In this document: in pieces, positions 43,747 through 55,447 of the stretch
Layout of the letters: every line of letters begins with the position of its first letter
Position numbering within the stretch: position 1 is the first letter of the stretch
NCBI GenBank assembly: GCA_913055875.1
Contig: CAJXJY010000014.1
Location: forward strand, 1-64,000
Length of the DNA: 64,000 nt
From: an uncultured Altererythrobacter sp.
GTDB lineage: Bacteria > Pseudomonadota > Alphaproteobacteria > Sphingomonadales > Sphingomonadaceae
Direction of reading: 5' to 3'
Position numbers and translations under genes: made by a program
The notes under the pieces: generated by a model
Seen by the model: the letters and a program-made list of their open reading frames with translations, nothing else
What the model was told of the DNA's origin: nothing
The model's database searches: none

Positions 43747-45344
43747 CGGGACGCGGCCTCTCCGGACTGGCTGTGCTGTCCTGCGGCCTGTTCTGTCTCG
43801 CCGCGTGCCAATCGATCGCCGCAGAGGAAACGCTTCCCGCCGCAACGATCATCGCCGGGGGTACCGTATTCGACGGTACCGGCAGCGCCGGAGAAGCGAC
43901 CGACATCGCCATCGTCGACGGACGGATCGCCTATGTCGGCCCCGCTGCCGCTGCACGCTACACCCATGGCGAAACCGTCGATGCCGCAGGCCTGGTGGTC
44001 GCGCCGGGCTTCATCGATCCGCATACGCATGCTGGGAGCGATCTCGCATCGTCGAACAGCGAGCGGCGCGCCAATCTCGCCTTCGCCTATCAGGGGGTCA
44101 CGACCGTCGTCGTCGGCAATGACGGCGGCGGCAGGCCGGACATTGCCGCGCAGGCGGATGCAGCGCGGGCAAAGGGCATCGGCACCAACGTCGCCTATCT
44201 CGCCGGACTCGGTCCGATCCGCGAAACGGCGCTGGGCAAGGAGAACCGCGCGCCGACGGCCGACGAACTCGATACCATGAAGCGATCGCTGCGCGGCGCG
44301 ATGTGCGAGGGGGCCTGGGGTTTTTCGACCGGGCTCTATTACGTCCCGCAAAACTACGCCGACACCGAAGAAGTGATTGCCCTGGCGCGGATCGCGGGCG
44401 CGCTCGGCGGCTACTACGACACGCATATGCGCGACGAAAGCACCTACAACATCACGGTCACGGGGGCGCTGAACGAAGCGATAGACATCGGACGCCGCGC
44501 TGATATTCCGGTTCATATCGCGCATATCAAGGCGCTCGGGCCGGCGGTGTGGGGGCATAGCGGCAAGATGATCGAAGCGATCGAGGCTGCGCAGGCGGAG
44601 GGCCTTCGGGTCACCGCCGATCAGTATCCGTGGACCGCTTCGGGCACGCGAGTCAGCAATGCGCTGGTTCCGCGCGCCGCGCTCGAAGGCGGGCTGGAGA
44701 AGCTGCGCGAGCGGCTCTCCGACGCGCGGCTGCGAGCGGAAATCCGCAACGGCATGATCGCCGGGCTCGAACGCCGGGGCGGTGCCGACAAGCTGCTGGT
44801 GACCGGGCACCTGGGCGGAGCGGAAGTCGAGATCGGCAGGACGCTCGCCGAGATCGCCGCGGGGCAAGGCGTCGAACCGGTCGATGCGGCGCTTGCGATC
44901 CTCGAGCAGGGCGATGCCCGTGTCGCCTCGTTCAACATGAACGCCGGCGATATCGCCGCCTTCGCCGCGCGCGACTGGGTCGTGACCGGGTCGGACGGGT
45001 CGAACGGTCACCCGCGCAAATACGGTAGCTTCCCGAAGGCCTATCGCGATCTCGTTGTGGACGGCGACATGGCGCTCGCCCGCTTCATCCGCCGCAGCAG
45101 CGGGCAGACGGCGGACATCATCGGGCTGGAGGATCGCGGTTATCTCAAGCCCGGCTATGCCGCCGATATTGTGGTCTTCGATCCGGCGGCCTTCGCCCCG
45201 CGGGCGACCTATCGGGAGCCCGGGGAACTTTCGGCGGGGGTGCGATACCTGTTCGTGAACGGGCAGGCCGTCATCGTCGACGGCGACTATACCGGCGCCT
45301 TGCCCGGCGCACCGCTGCTCAAGCAGGCGGACTGCGGTTCCTGA
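43743..45344 (+). CDS. N-acyl-D-amino-acid deacylase family lipoprotein (amidohydrolase)
   Basis: 533 residues. A lipoprotein signal (LSCGLFCLAAC) places it in the periplasm or outer membrane. The amidohydrolase metal site opens with DPHTHAGSD (about 93-101). Later ligands are in IPVHIAHIKALG, VTGHLGG and WVVTGSDGSNGHPRKYGSFPK, a signature of D-aminoacylases. The C-terminal beta part (GYAADIVVFDPAAF) is normal. It should hydrolyse N-acyl-D-amino acids, D-Glu or D-Asp conjugates included, to the free D-amino acid. The adjacent D-amino-acid dehydrogenase gene, whose 3' end overlaps by 58 bp on the other strand, supports this. Translationally coupled to the upstream peptidase gene. Confidence 0.85.
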   Translation: MTGRGLSGLAVLSCGLFCLAACQSIAAEETLPAATIIAGGTVFDGTGSAGEATDIAIVDGRIAYVGPAAAARYTHGETVDAAGLVVAPGFIDPHTHAGSDLASSNSERRANLAFAYQGVTTVVVGNDGGGRPDIAAQADAARAKGIGTNVAYLAGLGPIRETALGKENRAPTADELDTMKRSLRGAMCEGAWGFSTGLYYVPQNYADTEEVIALARIAGALGGYYDTHMRDESTYNITVTGALNEAIDIGRRADIPVHIAHIKALGPAVWGHSGKMIEAIEAAQAEGLRVTADQYPWTASGTRVSNALVPRAALEGGLEKLRERLSDARLRAEIRNGMIAGLERRGGADKLLVTGHLGGAEVEIGRTLAEIAAGQGVEPVDAALAILEQGDARVASFNMNAGDIAAFAARDWVVTGSDGSNGHPRKYGSFPKAYRDLVVDGDMALARFIRRSSGQTADIIGLEDRGYLKPGYAADIVVFDPAAFAPRATYREPGELSAGVRYLFVNGQAVIVDGDYTGALPGAPLLKQADCGS

Positions 45345-46579
45345 CGGGTCACCAAGCGGGCAAGCCGTTCGCCCGATCCCATCGCCATGGTCCAACCGAG
45401 CGTGCCGTGCCCGGTATTGATCGCCAGCGAAGGTTCGGGATGCGCAATGACCGGCCGCGAGTCGGGCGTCATCGGGCGCAGCCCCGCCCAGAAGGCGGTC
45501 GCGCGATCATAGTCTCCCGCCAGGGGTAGCGAGAGCTGCGCAGTCGCGATCAGTGTCTCGATCTGCCGCGGCTCGACATCGCGCGAACCGTTGCCGACTT
45601 CCGCCAGTCCCGCGACGCGCATCCGGTCGCCGAGATTGGTGAACACGATCCGCCGGCGGTTGTCGGTCACCGAGACCTCCGGCGAATGCTGTGCGAGCGG
45701 CATTTCGAACGAATACCCCTTCATCGGCTGCAGCGGCACGGCGTGCGCGAGCGGCGCGAGCAGCCGGTTGCTGTCGATCCCGGCGCAGACCACTGCGAGG
45801 TCCGCCCACAGCGCTTCGCCCGATGCGCACCGGACGAGCGCCGGGCCGGGGCCGGTCGAGACCGCTTCGACATGCACGCCGAAGCGCGCCTGCGCGGCAT
45901 AGCGCTCGCGCAGCAGTTCCAGCATTGCATGGCAGAACAGTCGCGGATCGCCGACCGCTTCCGAGCGGGTGAGGATCGCGCCGATCGGCGTCTCGGGCAG
46001 GTGCGAGAAGGCCGGGGACAGGCCGCTCAAATCGTCCGCTGCGACGAGTTCCTGCTCGCAGCCCGCCGCGCGCTTGAGGGCGAGAGCTTTCTTCGCCTGC
46101 GCGAACTCCGCATCGGCGTAATAGAGGTGCAGTTTGCCCGCCACGCGATGGCCGAAGGAGAGGTCGTGCGCGCGCAGCAACTCCTCCAGCGCCGCGCGCG
46201 ATTCGCCGGCCAGTTCGAGCGCGGCGGCGGTGTTCTTGCGAAACCTCGCTTGCGTGCAGTTGGCCACGAACGCCGCGAGCCACGCGAGGTAGCCGGGCGC
46301 GATACCGGCGCGCACCCGTACGCCCGACCGTCCGAGGAGGATGGAAGGGAGCGTCGCGAGAATCCGCGGACTGGCGAGCGCGTCGGTGTAGCAATAGCTC
46401 AGCTGCGCCCCGTTCGCCTTGGACGCGCCCTGCGCGGGTTCGGCCTCGCCGTCGACCAGCGCCACCCGCCAGCCGCGTCGGGCAAGCGCATAGGCCGTCG
46501 CCATCCCGACAACCCCTGCACCGATCACGATCGCCGTGCGGCTTTCCTGCAAATCAGCCCCCTTGCAAGGGTATGACAT
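45287..46579 (-). CDS. FAD-dependent D-amino-acid dehydrogenase (DadA-like)
   Basis: 430 residues from the ATG at 46579. The N-terminal FAD motif is AIVIGAGVVGMATAYALARRGWRVALVDGE (from about 17). The DadA hallmarks follow: QGASKANGAQLSYCYTDALASP, LLRAHDLSFGHRVAGKLHLYY and, near the C-terminus, GLRPMTPDSRPVI with NTGHGTLGWTMAMGSGERLA. It oxidatively deaminates D-amino acids to 2-oxo acids on the cytoplasmic face, passing electrons to quinone. It is convergent with the deacylase gene and divergent from the lyase gene, 58 bp overlap and 82 bp gap respectively, and is therefore tied to the same substrates but possibly under separate control. Confidence 0.88.
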   Translation of the reverse strand: MSYPCKGADLQESRTAIVIGAGVVGMATAYALARRGWRVALVDGEAEPAQGASKANGAQLSYCYTDALASPRILATLPSILLGRSGVRVRAGIAPGYLAWLAAFVANCTQARFRKNTAAALELAGESRAALEELLRAHDLSFGHRVAGKLHLYYADAEFAQAKKALALKRAAGCEQELVAADDLSGLSPAFSHLPETPIGAILTRSEAVGDPRLFCHAMLELLRERYAAQARFGVHVEAVSTGPGPALVRCASGEALWADLAVVCAGIDSNRLLAPLAHAVPLQPMKGYSFEMPLAQHSPEVSVTDNRRRIVFTNLGDRMRVAGLAEVGNGSRDVEPRQIETLIATAQLSLPLAGDYDRATAFWAGLRPMTPDSRPVIAHPEPSLAINTGHGTLGWTMAMGSGERLARLVTRQEPQSACLSSGAPGKAPV

Positions 46580-46661
46580 GCTATGCCGGTTTTCCGCGCG
46601 CCATAAGCGATTGACGCGGCCACCATAGCTGCTGTCTATGGCGCCGATGGGAGGTATGCCG

Positions 46662-48047
46662 ATGAAGGCCAGGGTCGAGGGTTGGGTGGGCGCGATGGTA
46701 TGCGCAGCCCTGTTTTGCGCAGCCCATCCCGCTGCGGCCTGCTCGCCCGGCAAGGTCCGCAACCTGTTCGCTTACGAAGCGAACATGCAGGCCATTCTCG
46801 ACATCGAAGCCGCCATGGCGCGCGCGCAGGCGGCCAACGGCTACATCCCGGCCTCCGCCGCCGCCGAGATCACAAGGCAGGCCCGCGCAGAACTGGTCAG
46901 CGAGGCCGATTTCGATGCCGAATACGACGTGGTCCAGCACCGCATGGTCGCGCTGCTCCACGTATGGCGACGCAGCCTTTCACCCGAGGCGGGGCAGTAT
47001 GTCCATTTCGGCGCAACCACGGTCGATATCTACGACACCGCGGCGATCCTGCAGATCGATGCCAGCCTGGCGGAAATCGACGCCTGCCTCGGGGAAGCGA
47101 TCACGACGATGTCGACGCTTGCCTCGGCGCACAAGGCCACGCCGATGATCGGGCGCACGCTCGGCCAGCACGCGCAGCCAATCACCTTCGGCAAGAAGGT
47201 GAGCACCTGGATCGGCGAATACGACCGCCATCGCGAACGCGTCGCCGAACTGCGCGCGCGGGTACGGCGCTCGGCGATCCTCAAGGGCGCGGTGGGCGAC
47301 TATTCGGGTCTCGGACCCGAGGCGATCGCGATCGAGCAGAGCTTCGCCGCCGAACTCGGCTTCGACGCGCCCTATCCCGCCGACTGGCACGGGACGCGCG
47401 ACGTGATCGCCGAATTCGGGCTCGTGATGGGCCTGATCGCGAAATCGCACCAGCGCATCGGGCAGGAGATCTTCCTGCTCCAGTCGACCGATATCGGCGA
47501 GGTGCGCGAGGCCCTGCCCGAGGGCGTGGTCGGCAGCAGCTCGATGCCGCACAAGCGCAACCCGGTCGCGCCCGAGCGACTGGTCCAGCATGGCCGCAGC
47601 ATCCCGCGGCTGGGCGAGATCCTCGCCGACGACGTGGTCAACCTGTTCGAACGCGATAACACCTCGCGGCTCGCCCCGGTGATCGAAGAGGTGGCTGTCG
47701 AATCCACCAGCGCCCTGCGCAGCCTTGCCGGCCTGCTGGAGGATATCGAGGTCGATGCGGACGCGATGCGGCGCAATCTCGACCGGACGAACGGCTATGC
47801 GATGTCGCAGCGCGTGGCCTTCGCGCTCGCCGACCATATGGACCGCACCGAGGCGGAAGCGCTGGTGAAGACGATCATCCATGCGTCGGCGGAATCGGGC
47901 ACGGCTTTCGCCGATGCGCTGGCGGCGGACCCGGTCGTGAGTTCGCACCTGACGCGTGCAGACATCGAGCGCCTGCTCGATCCGGCGGATATCGATCCGC
48001 AGGCGGTCCGGCAGGTCGAAAGAGCCGTCGAAGCGGCGAGAAAATAG
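46662..48047 (+). CDS. Fumarase/adenylosuccinate-lyase superfamily enzyme with an export signal
   Basis: 461 residues. Four in-frame ATGs lie between 46638 and 46662; I choose the last because GGGAGG sits seven bases before it. The first 30 residues look like a signal (MKARVEGWVGAMVCAALFCAAHPAAAC) ending in a Cys, so secretion or lipidation is likely, which is unusual for this cytosolic superfamily. The catalytic loop is GSSSMPHKRNPVAPE (about 290-304). TTVDIYDTA and GRTLGQHAQPITFGKK are the other two conserved regions. These lyases split C-N or C-O bonds of substituted succinates and release fumarate. A periplasmic lyase acting on an N-substituted aspartate is a fair inference, given the carboxylate transporter gene next door. 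Confidence 0.75.
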   Translation: MKARVEGWVGAMVCAALFCAAHPAAACSPGKVRNLFAYEANMQAILDIEAAMARAQAANGYIPASAAAEITRQARAELVSEADFDAEYDVVQHRMVALLHVWRRSLSPEAGQYVHFGATTVDIYDTAAILQIDASLAEIDACLGEAITTMSTLASAHKATPMIGRTLGQHAQPITFGKKVSTWIGEYDRHRERVAELRARVRRSAILKGAVGDYSGLGPEAIAIEQSFAAELGFDAPYPADWHGTRDVIAEFGLVMGLIAKSHQRIGQEIFLLQSTDIGEVREALPEGVVGSSSMPHKRNPVAPERLVQHGRSIPRLGEILADDVVNLFERDNTSRLAPVIEEVAVESTSALRSLAGLLEDIEVDADAMRRNLDRTNGYAMSQRVAFALADHMDRTEAEALVKTIIHASAESGTAFADALAADPVVSSHLTRADIERLLDPADIDPQAVRQVERAVEAARK

Positions 48048-48059
48048 GGGAGAACGGCC

Positions 48060-49631
48060 ATCGCGAGCCCGATCAAGCAACAGGGGGAGTACGAGGATTA
48101 TTCGGGCGAGGGCGATCCGTCCGGCGGCTCCGCACGTACGCTGTGGATCTTCCGGCTGGTCGGTCCGGTGGCGGCCGCGCTGGTCTATCTCGCGCTCGGC
48201 TCGGCGGAGATGGGCGGCGATGCACGCTGGGTCGCCGCCATCGCCACGCTGATGGCGATCTGGTGGATGTCCGAGGCGATCCCGCTCGCCGCGACTTCGC
48301 TGCTGCCGATCGTGCTGATCCCGATGCTGACCGAACGCACGGTGGGCGAGACCACCGCGCCCTATGCCAGCCCGCTGGTATTCCTGTTCCTCGGTGGCTT
48401 CCTGATCGCGATTGCGATGGAAAAGTGGAACCTGCACCGCCGCATCGCGCTGCTGACGCTGCGCCAGGTCGGCGCCTCGCCGCGCCGGATCGTGCTCGGA
48501 ATGATGATCGCGACCGGTTTCCTGTCGATGTGGGTCTCGAACACAGCGACCACGCTGATGATGCTGCCGATCGGCTTTTCGGTGCTGACGCTGCTGACCG
48601 GCCAGTCGCTCGAAGCCGGTTCGGGCGGTGCGGTGCAGCCGATCGACGATCCGGACGTCGCCCGCTTCGGCACCTGCCTGGTGCTGGCGATCGCGTGGTC
48701 GGCCAGCATGGGCGGGCTCGGCACGCTGCTCGGCAGCCCACCCAATGCGATCATCGCGGGCTATGCGGCCGAGGAACTGGGACGTGAGATCGGCTTCGTC
48801 GAATGGATGGTCCTCGGCGTGCCCACCGCCGCTCTGTTCATCCTGATCGGCTGGTTCCTGATGACGCGCTGGCTCTATCGCTTCGCGCTCGACGAAATCC
48901 CCGGCGGCAGGGCGATGATCCGCGGCGAGATCGGCAAGCTCGGCCGGCTCAGCCAGGGTGAGAAGATGGTCGCGCTGGTGTTCGCTTCCGCGGCGTTCCT
49001 GTGGATCGTGCCCGGCCTGCTTGCGACCTTTCCCGCCATCGATGCAGCCTGGCCGTGGCTCGGCGGGCTGGATGACACTGCGATAGCCATCGCCGCCGGT
49101 CTGGCGCTGTTCCTGCTACCGGGCGAGGGGCGCAGCCGGATGGTGCTCGAATGGAAGGACGCCGAGGACGGGTTGCCGTGGGGCGTGCTGCTGCTGTTCG
49201 GCGGCGGGCTGAGCCTTGCCGGTGCGGTTGCGGCGACCGGGCTCGACGGCTGGTTCGGCGCGCAGGTCTCCGGACTAGGCGCGTTGCCGCTGATCCTGAT
49301 CGTCGCCTGTGTGGTCGCGATCGTGCTGTTCCTGACCGAGGTGACCAGCAACACCGCCACCGCCGCGACCTTCATTCCGGTGCTCGGCGGCGTCGCGATC
49401 GGCATCGGGATGGATCCGCTGACGCTGCTGGTCCCCGCCGCCTTCGCCGCGACCTGCGCCTTCATGCTGCCGGTCGGCACGCCGCCCAACGCGATCGCCT
49501 TCAGCACCGGCGCGGTGACGATCGCGCAGATGGCACGCGGCGGGCTGGTGCTGAATATCGTCGGCGTGCTGCTGATCACGCTGCTGACCTATCTATTGGG
49601 CGGCTGGGCGCTCGGGCTGCAATTCAATTGA
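48060..49631 (+). CDS. DASS/SLC13-family carboxylate transporter, apparently with an ATC start codon
   Basis: About 523 residues and 11-12 membrane segments. Two DASS signature repeats are present: VSNTATTLMMLPIGF with GTLLGSPPNAI, and VTSNTATAATFIPVL with LPVGTPPNAIAF. They form the two sodium/carboxylate sites. The frame is closed by the lyase stop at 48045 and contains no ATG, TTG or GTG before 48168, which would cut off the first helix. The codon best placed behind the ribosome site GGGGAG is ATC at 48060, giving (M)ASPIKQQGEYED. It imports succinate, fumarate or similar anions with sodium. Beside an exported fumarate-forming lyase, it may take up the product. Confidence 0.85.
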   Translation: MASPIKQQGEYEDYSGEGDPSGGSARTLWIFRLVGPVAAALVYLALGSAEMGGDARWVAAIATLMAIWWMSEAIPLAATSLLPIVLIPMLTERTVGETTAPYASPLVFLFLGGFLIAIAMEKWNLHRRIALLTLRQVGASPRRIVLGMMIATGFLSMWVSNTATTLMMLPIGFSVLTLLTGQSLEAGSGGAVQPIDDPDVARFGTCLVLAIAWSASMGGLGTLLGSPPNAIIAGYAAEELGREIGFVEWMVLGVPTAALFILIGWFLMTRWLYRFALDEIPGGRAMIRGEIGKLGRLSQGEKMVALVFASAAFLWIVPGLLATFPAIDAAWPWLGGLDDTAIAIAAGLALFLLPGEGRSRMVLEWKDAEDGLPWGVLLLFGGGLSLAGAVAATGLDGWFGAQVSGLGALPLILIVACVVAIVLFLTEVTSNTATAATFIPVLGGVAIGIGMDPLTLLVPAAFAATCAFMLPVGTPPNAIAFSTGAVTIAQMARGGLVLNIVGVLLITLLTYLLGGWALGLQFN

Positions 49632-49638
49632 TGGCCCC

Positions 49639-52600
49639 TTGAGCGATCAGGGGAACTCCTGGCGCTTCGCCATCGACCGGGGCGGCACCTTCACCGACGT
49701 CGTCGCGACGACGCCCGACGGCCGACTGGTCACCGACAAGCTGCTGTCGGAGAATCCGGAACATTACGACGATGCCGCGAGCGAGGCAGTGCGGCGGTTG
49801 ATGGCGCGACACGGGGAAGGCCCGGTCGCCGAGCTGAGAATCGGGACGACGGTGGCGACCAATGCGCTGCTCGAACGCAAGGGCGAGCGGCTCGCGCTGG
49901 CGATCACCGAAGGGTTCGGCGACGCGCTGCAGATCGGCACGCAGGCGCGGCCCGACATCTTCGCGCGGCATATCGTCCTGCCCGAGCAATTGCCGGCATG
50001 CGTGGTCGAGATCGGCGAACGGGTCGGCGCCGATGGCGAAGTGCTGCGTCCGCTCGATAAAGAAGCGGCGCGTGCGGCTCTTGCGCAGCTGCGCCAGAAC
50101 GGGTTCGACGCGCTCGCCATCGTGCTGATGCATGGGTGGAAATATCCCGCTCACGAGGCGCGGCTGGCCGAAATCGCGCGCGAGCTGGGATTCGCGCAGG
50201 TCAGCGCCAGCCACGAGGTCGCGCCGCTGATCAAGCTGGTGCCGCGCGGCGACACGACGGTGGTCGACGCCTATCTCTCGCCGGTGTTGCGGCGCTATGT
50301 CGCGACGCTCGAAGCCAACCTGCCCGCGCACGAGCGGATATCCTTCATGCAGTCGAATGGCGGGCTGGCCGAGGCGCATGCCTTCCGCGGCAAGGACGCG
50401 ATCCTGTCGGGCCCCGCGGGCGGGGTGGTCGGCATGGTGGCGACCGCCAAGGCGCTCGGGCACGAGCGGCTGATCGGCTTCGACATGGGCGGGACCAGCA
50501 CCGATGTCGCGCATTATGCAGGCGAATACGAACTTGCCGGAGAAAGCGAGGTCGCGGGCGTGCGGATCGCCGCGCCGATGATGCAGATCCACACCGTTGC
50601 GGCGGGTGGAGGCTCGATCTGCAGCTTCGACGGCGCACGCTTCCGCGTGGGTCCGGAAAGTGCCGGGGCCGATCCTGGTCCGGCCTGCTACCACAAGGGC
50701 GGTCCGTTGACGGTGACCGACTGCAATTTGTTCCTCGGCCGTATCGACCCGGCCTTCTTTCCGAGAGTGTTCGGCCCCGGCGGCGACCAGCCGCTCGATC
50801 GTGGCGCCGCGCGTACGCGGCTGGAAGAGGTCGCCGCCGCACTGCCCGAACCGCGTCCGCCCGAGGAGATCGCCGAGGGCTTCCTCGCCATCGCAGTCGA
50901 CAACATGGCCAACGCAGTGCGCAAGATCAGCGTCGCGCGCGGACACGACGTGACCCGCTACGCGCTCGCCTGCTTCGGTGGGGCGGGCGGTCAGCATGCC
51001 TGCAAGGTGGCCGACGAGCTCGGGATCGAGACCGTGCTGGTGCATCCGCTCGCGGGCATGCTGTCGGCCTATGGTATCGGTCTCGCTCCGGTGAAGGCGA
51101 TCCGCGAGCGCAGCGTGGTGCGGCCGCTGGCGGAGGATTTCGTGCGCGAATTCGATGAATTGCGCGCAGAAGCACGTGACGCATTGATAGAGCAGGGTAT
51201 CGCCAGCGAGGCGGTCGAACTTGCCGAGCGCGCGCGGCTGCGTTTTGCTGGCAGCGACAGCGTGCTGACGCTCGATGTCGATGATCGCGCGGCGATGGAT
51301 GCGGCCTTCCGCACGCTCCACCGGCAGCGCTTCGGCTATTCGGATGCGGATGCGCAAATCATTGTCGAGGCCTTGAGCGTTGAGGCCAGCGGCATGACCG
51401 GCGGCCTGGTCGCGGCCGAACCCGAGCCGATCCCCGCGCAAGGCGAGGCTTCCGGAGATTGGCGCACGGTCGAACGCGCCGCGATGGTTTCGGGCGAGAC
51501 GTTGTCCGGTCCGGCGCTGCTGATCGATCCCGGTTCTACCACGGTGATCGAACCGGGATGGGAGGCCAGACTGGCGGAGGAGGGGAGCCTGATCCTAACT
51601 CGCGCCAAGGCGCTGCAACGTGATCGTGCCGCCGGAACCGAAGTCGATCCCGTGCGGCTCGAAATCTTCAACAACCTGTTCATGGCCATTGCCGAGGAAA
51701 TGGGGGTGGTGCTCCGGTCGACCGCAACCTCGGTCAACATCAAGGAGCGGCTCGATTTCTCCTGCGCGCTGTTCGATGCCGGGGGCGCGCTGATTGCCAA
51801 CGCTCCGCATATCCCGGTCCATCTCGGCTCGATGGGCGCCTCGATCCGGCGTATCATCGAAGCCCGCGGCGGCGGGGCGGACGGGCGCGGGATCAGGCGC
51901 GGCGACGCCTATGTCCTCAACGATCCCTTCCATGGCGGCACGCACCTGCCCGACATCACCGTTATTGTGCCGGTGTTCTGGTCGGACGATGCCGACAAGC
52001 CCGACGCTTTCGTTGCCGCGCGCGGTCATCACGCCGATATCGGCGGGATCGCACCCGGCTCGATGCCGCCCGAAAGCACGACCATCGCCGAAGAGGGCGT
52101 GCTGATCGACAATTTGCTGATGGTCGATGAAGGCGCATTTCGCGAACGGGCGGTGCGGACGGCGCTGGCAGACGCGCAATGGCCCGCGCGCAATCCCGAC
52201 CGCAACCTGTCCGACCTGCGCGCGCAGCTCGCCGCCTGCACGCGCGGGGCGCAGTTGCTGCAGGACTCCGCGCGCGAGCAGGGCGGGGCAGTGGTCGCGG
52301 CCTACATGGCGCACGTTCTGGCCAATGCCGAGGAATCGGTTCGCCGTCTGCTCGACCGGCTCGCCGACGGCGAATTCGCCTACGAAATGGACAACGGCGC
52401 GGTTGTGAAAGTCGCCATTCGCATCGACCGTACGATGCGATCCGCCGTGTTCGATTTCACCGGCACCAGCGGCCAGCTGCCCGGCAATTTCAACGCACCT
52501 CAATCGATAACACGCGCAGCCGCACTCTATGTCGTGCGCACGCTGATCGACGATGAGATCCCGATGAACGACGGCTGCCTGCGTCCGATCCAACTGGTCG

Positions 52601-53193
52601 TGCCCGAAGGCTCGATGCTCAACCCGCGCCCCGGCGCGGCGGTCGTGGCGGGCAATGTCGAGACTAGCCAGGTGGTCACCGATGCGCTGTTCGCTGCCAC
52701 CGGCCGCCTCGCGCCGAGTCAGGGGACGATGAACAATTTCACCTTCGGCAACGAGGCGTACCAGTATTACGAGACTATCGCCGGCGGTTCGGGCGCCGGA
52801 CCCGATCACGACGGCACCGGCGCGGTGCAGACGCATATGACCAACAGCCGGCTGACCGACCCCGAGATTCTCGAGACGCGGCTGCCGGTGCGGCTCGACC
52901 GCTTCGCCATCCGACGCGGTTCTGGAGGGGAGGGCGCGCATTGCGGCGGCGATGGCGTCGAGCGGAGGGTGACTTTCCTCGAAGCGATGCGCGCCAACAT
53001 GCTCGCCAACCGGCGCAAGGTGCCCCCAAGCGGGATTGCGGGCGGGGGCGACGCGCAGCCGGGCGAGAACTGGGTCGAGCGTGCCGACGGGAGCACCGAA
53101 CACCTCGGCGCGACGGCTTCGGCCGAGATGCAGCCCGGCGACGCCTTCGTAGTGTTGACCCCCGGGGGCGGAGGTTACGGAAAGCGCGGCTAG
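49639..53193 (+). CDS. 5-Oxoprolinase / hydantoinase family (HyuA-HyuB fusion)
   Basis: 1184 residues from a TTG at 49639; the nearby ATG at 49631 is out of frame and meets a stop. The HyuA half begins [15 protein letters not shown] and has the actin-like ATP-binding signatures [28 protein letters not shown] and [11 protein letters not shown]. The HyuB half starts at about residue 670 ([16 protein letters not shown]) and includes [27 protein letters not shown] and GHHADIGGI. Full-length fusions like this are ATP-dependent 5-oxoprolinases, converting pyroglutamate to glutamate; N-methylhydantoinases are usually split. In this cluster it would use 5-oxoproline released from peptides. It lacks a visible ribosome site and starts 7 bp after the transporter stop, so coupling is likely. 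Confidence 0.88.
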   Translation: MSDQGNSWRFAIDRGGTFTDVVATTPDGRLVTDKLLSENPEHYDDAASEAVRRLMARHGEGPVAELRIGTTVATNALLERKGERLALAITEGFGDALQIGTQARPDIFARHIVLPEQLPACVVEIGERVGADGEVLRPLDKEAARAALAQLRQNGFDALAIVLMHGWKYPAHEARLAEIARELGFAQVSASHEVAPLIKLVPRGDTTVVDAYLSPVLRRYVATLEANLPAHERISFMQSNGGLAEAHAFRGKDAILSGPAGGVVGMVATAKALGHERLIGFDMGGTSTDVAHYAGEYELAGESEVAGVRIAAPMMQIHTVAAGGGSICSFDGARFRVGPESAGADPGPACYHKGGPLTVTDCNLFLGRIDPAFFPRVFGPGGDQPLDRGAARTRLEEVAAALPEPRPPEEIAEGFLAIAVDNMANAVRKISVARGHDVTRYALACFGGAGGQHACKVADELGIETVLVHPLAGMLSAYGIGLAPVKAIRERSVVRPLAEDFVREFDELRAEARDALIEQGIASEAVELAERARLRFAGSDSVLTLDVDDRAAMDAAFRTLHRQRFGYSDADAQIIVEALSVEASGMTGGLVAAEPEPIPAQGEASGDWRTVERAAMVSGETLSGPALLIDPGSTTVIEPGWEARLAEEGSLILTRAKALQRDRAAGTEVDPVRLEIFNNLFMAIAEEMGVVLRSTATSVNIKERLDFSCALFDAGGALIANAPHIPVHLGSMGASIRRIIEARGGGADGRGIRRGDAYVLNDPFHGGTHLPDITVIVPVFWSDDADKPDAFVAARGHHADIGGIAPGSMPPESTTIAEEGVLIDNLLMVDEGAFRERAVRTALADAQWPARNPDRNLSDLRAQLAACTRGAQLLQDSAREQGGAVVAAYMAHVLANAEESVRRLLDRLADGEFAYEMDNGAVVKVAIRIDRTMRSAVFDFTGTSGQLPGNFNAPQSITRAAALYVVRTLIDDEIPMNDGCLRPIQLVVPEGSMLNPRPGAAVVAGNVETSQVVTDALFAATGRLAPSQGTMNNFTFGNEAYQYYETIAGGSGAGPDHDGTGAVQTHMTNSRLTDPEILETRLPVRLDRFAIRRGSGGEGAHCGGDGVERRVTFLEAMRANMLANRRKVPPSGIAGGGDAQPGENWVERADGSTEHLGATASAEMQPGDAFVVLTPGGGGYGKRG

Positions 53194-53275
53194 CCCGGCG
53201 CCCAACCGTTCGCCTGTCGCTTTTTGCCCGGCGCTTCGTTACCAATCGGCGCAACCGGATCGGAGAGGACTTACG

Positions 53276-55219
<1,944 letters not shown>

Positions 55220-55293
55220 GGCGCGAGATGCTTCAAGCTTGAAATATTGCCCGCCTGCGGGCTAGACTGGAGTTTGCTCAGGATTGCTCAATC

Positions 55294-55385
55294 CGTCATC
55301 CTGAACTTGTTTCAGGATCCATTTCGCCTTCCGGCAGGGACGGTGCGGGTGGAGAGATGGATGCTGAAACATGTTCAGCATGACG
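55294..55385. repeat. Palindromic dispersed-type repeat (CGTCATCCTGAAC...GTTCAGCATGACG)
   Basis: The left arm starts CGTCATCCTGAACTTGTTTC and the right arm, read in reverse complement, starts CGTCATGCTGAACATGTTTC. The arms are about 30 bp with only a few differences and a 30-bp centre. The words TCATCCTGAACTTGTTTCAGG are a hallmark of a repeated intergenic palindrome widespread in sphingomonad and other alphaproteobacterial genomes. It lies in the 228-bp gap between acs and the aryl-CoA operon, where it could form a large mRNA stem. Such elements are probably non-autonomous mobile repeats. Confidence 0.75.
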
Positions 55386-55447
55386 ATCCAATGGGGTTGG
55401 GGTTGGACTAGAGCTGGTGCGCCCCCGCAAACTGGTGGAGCCGGTGC

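Noticed and set aside
53185-53240. Direct repeat GCCCGGCGC twice between oxoprolinase and acs
   Set aside because: Nine bases at this GC content can recur by chance, and there is no palindrome or promoter context.
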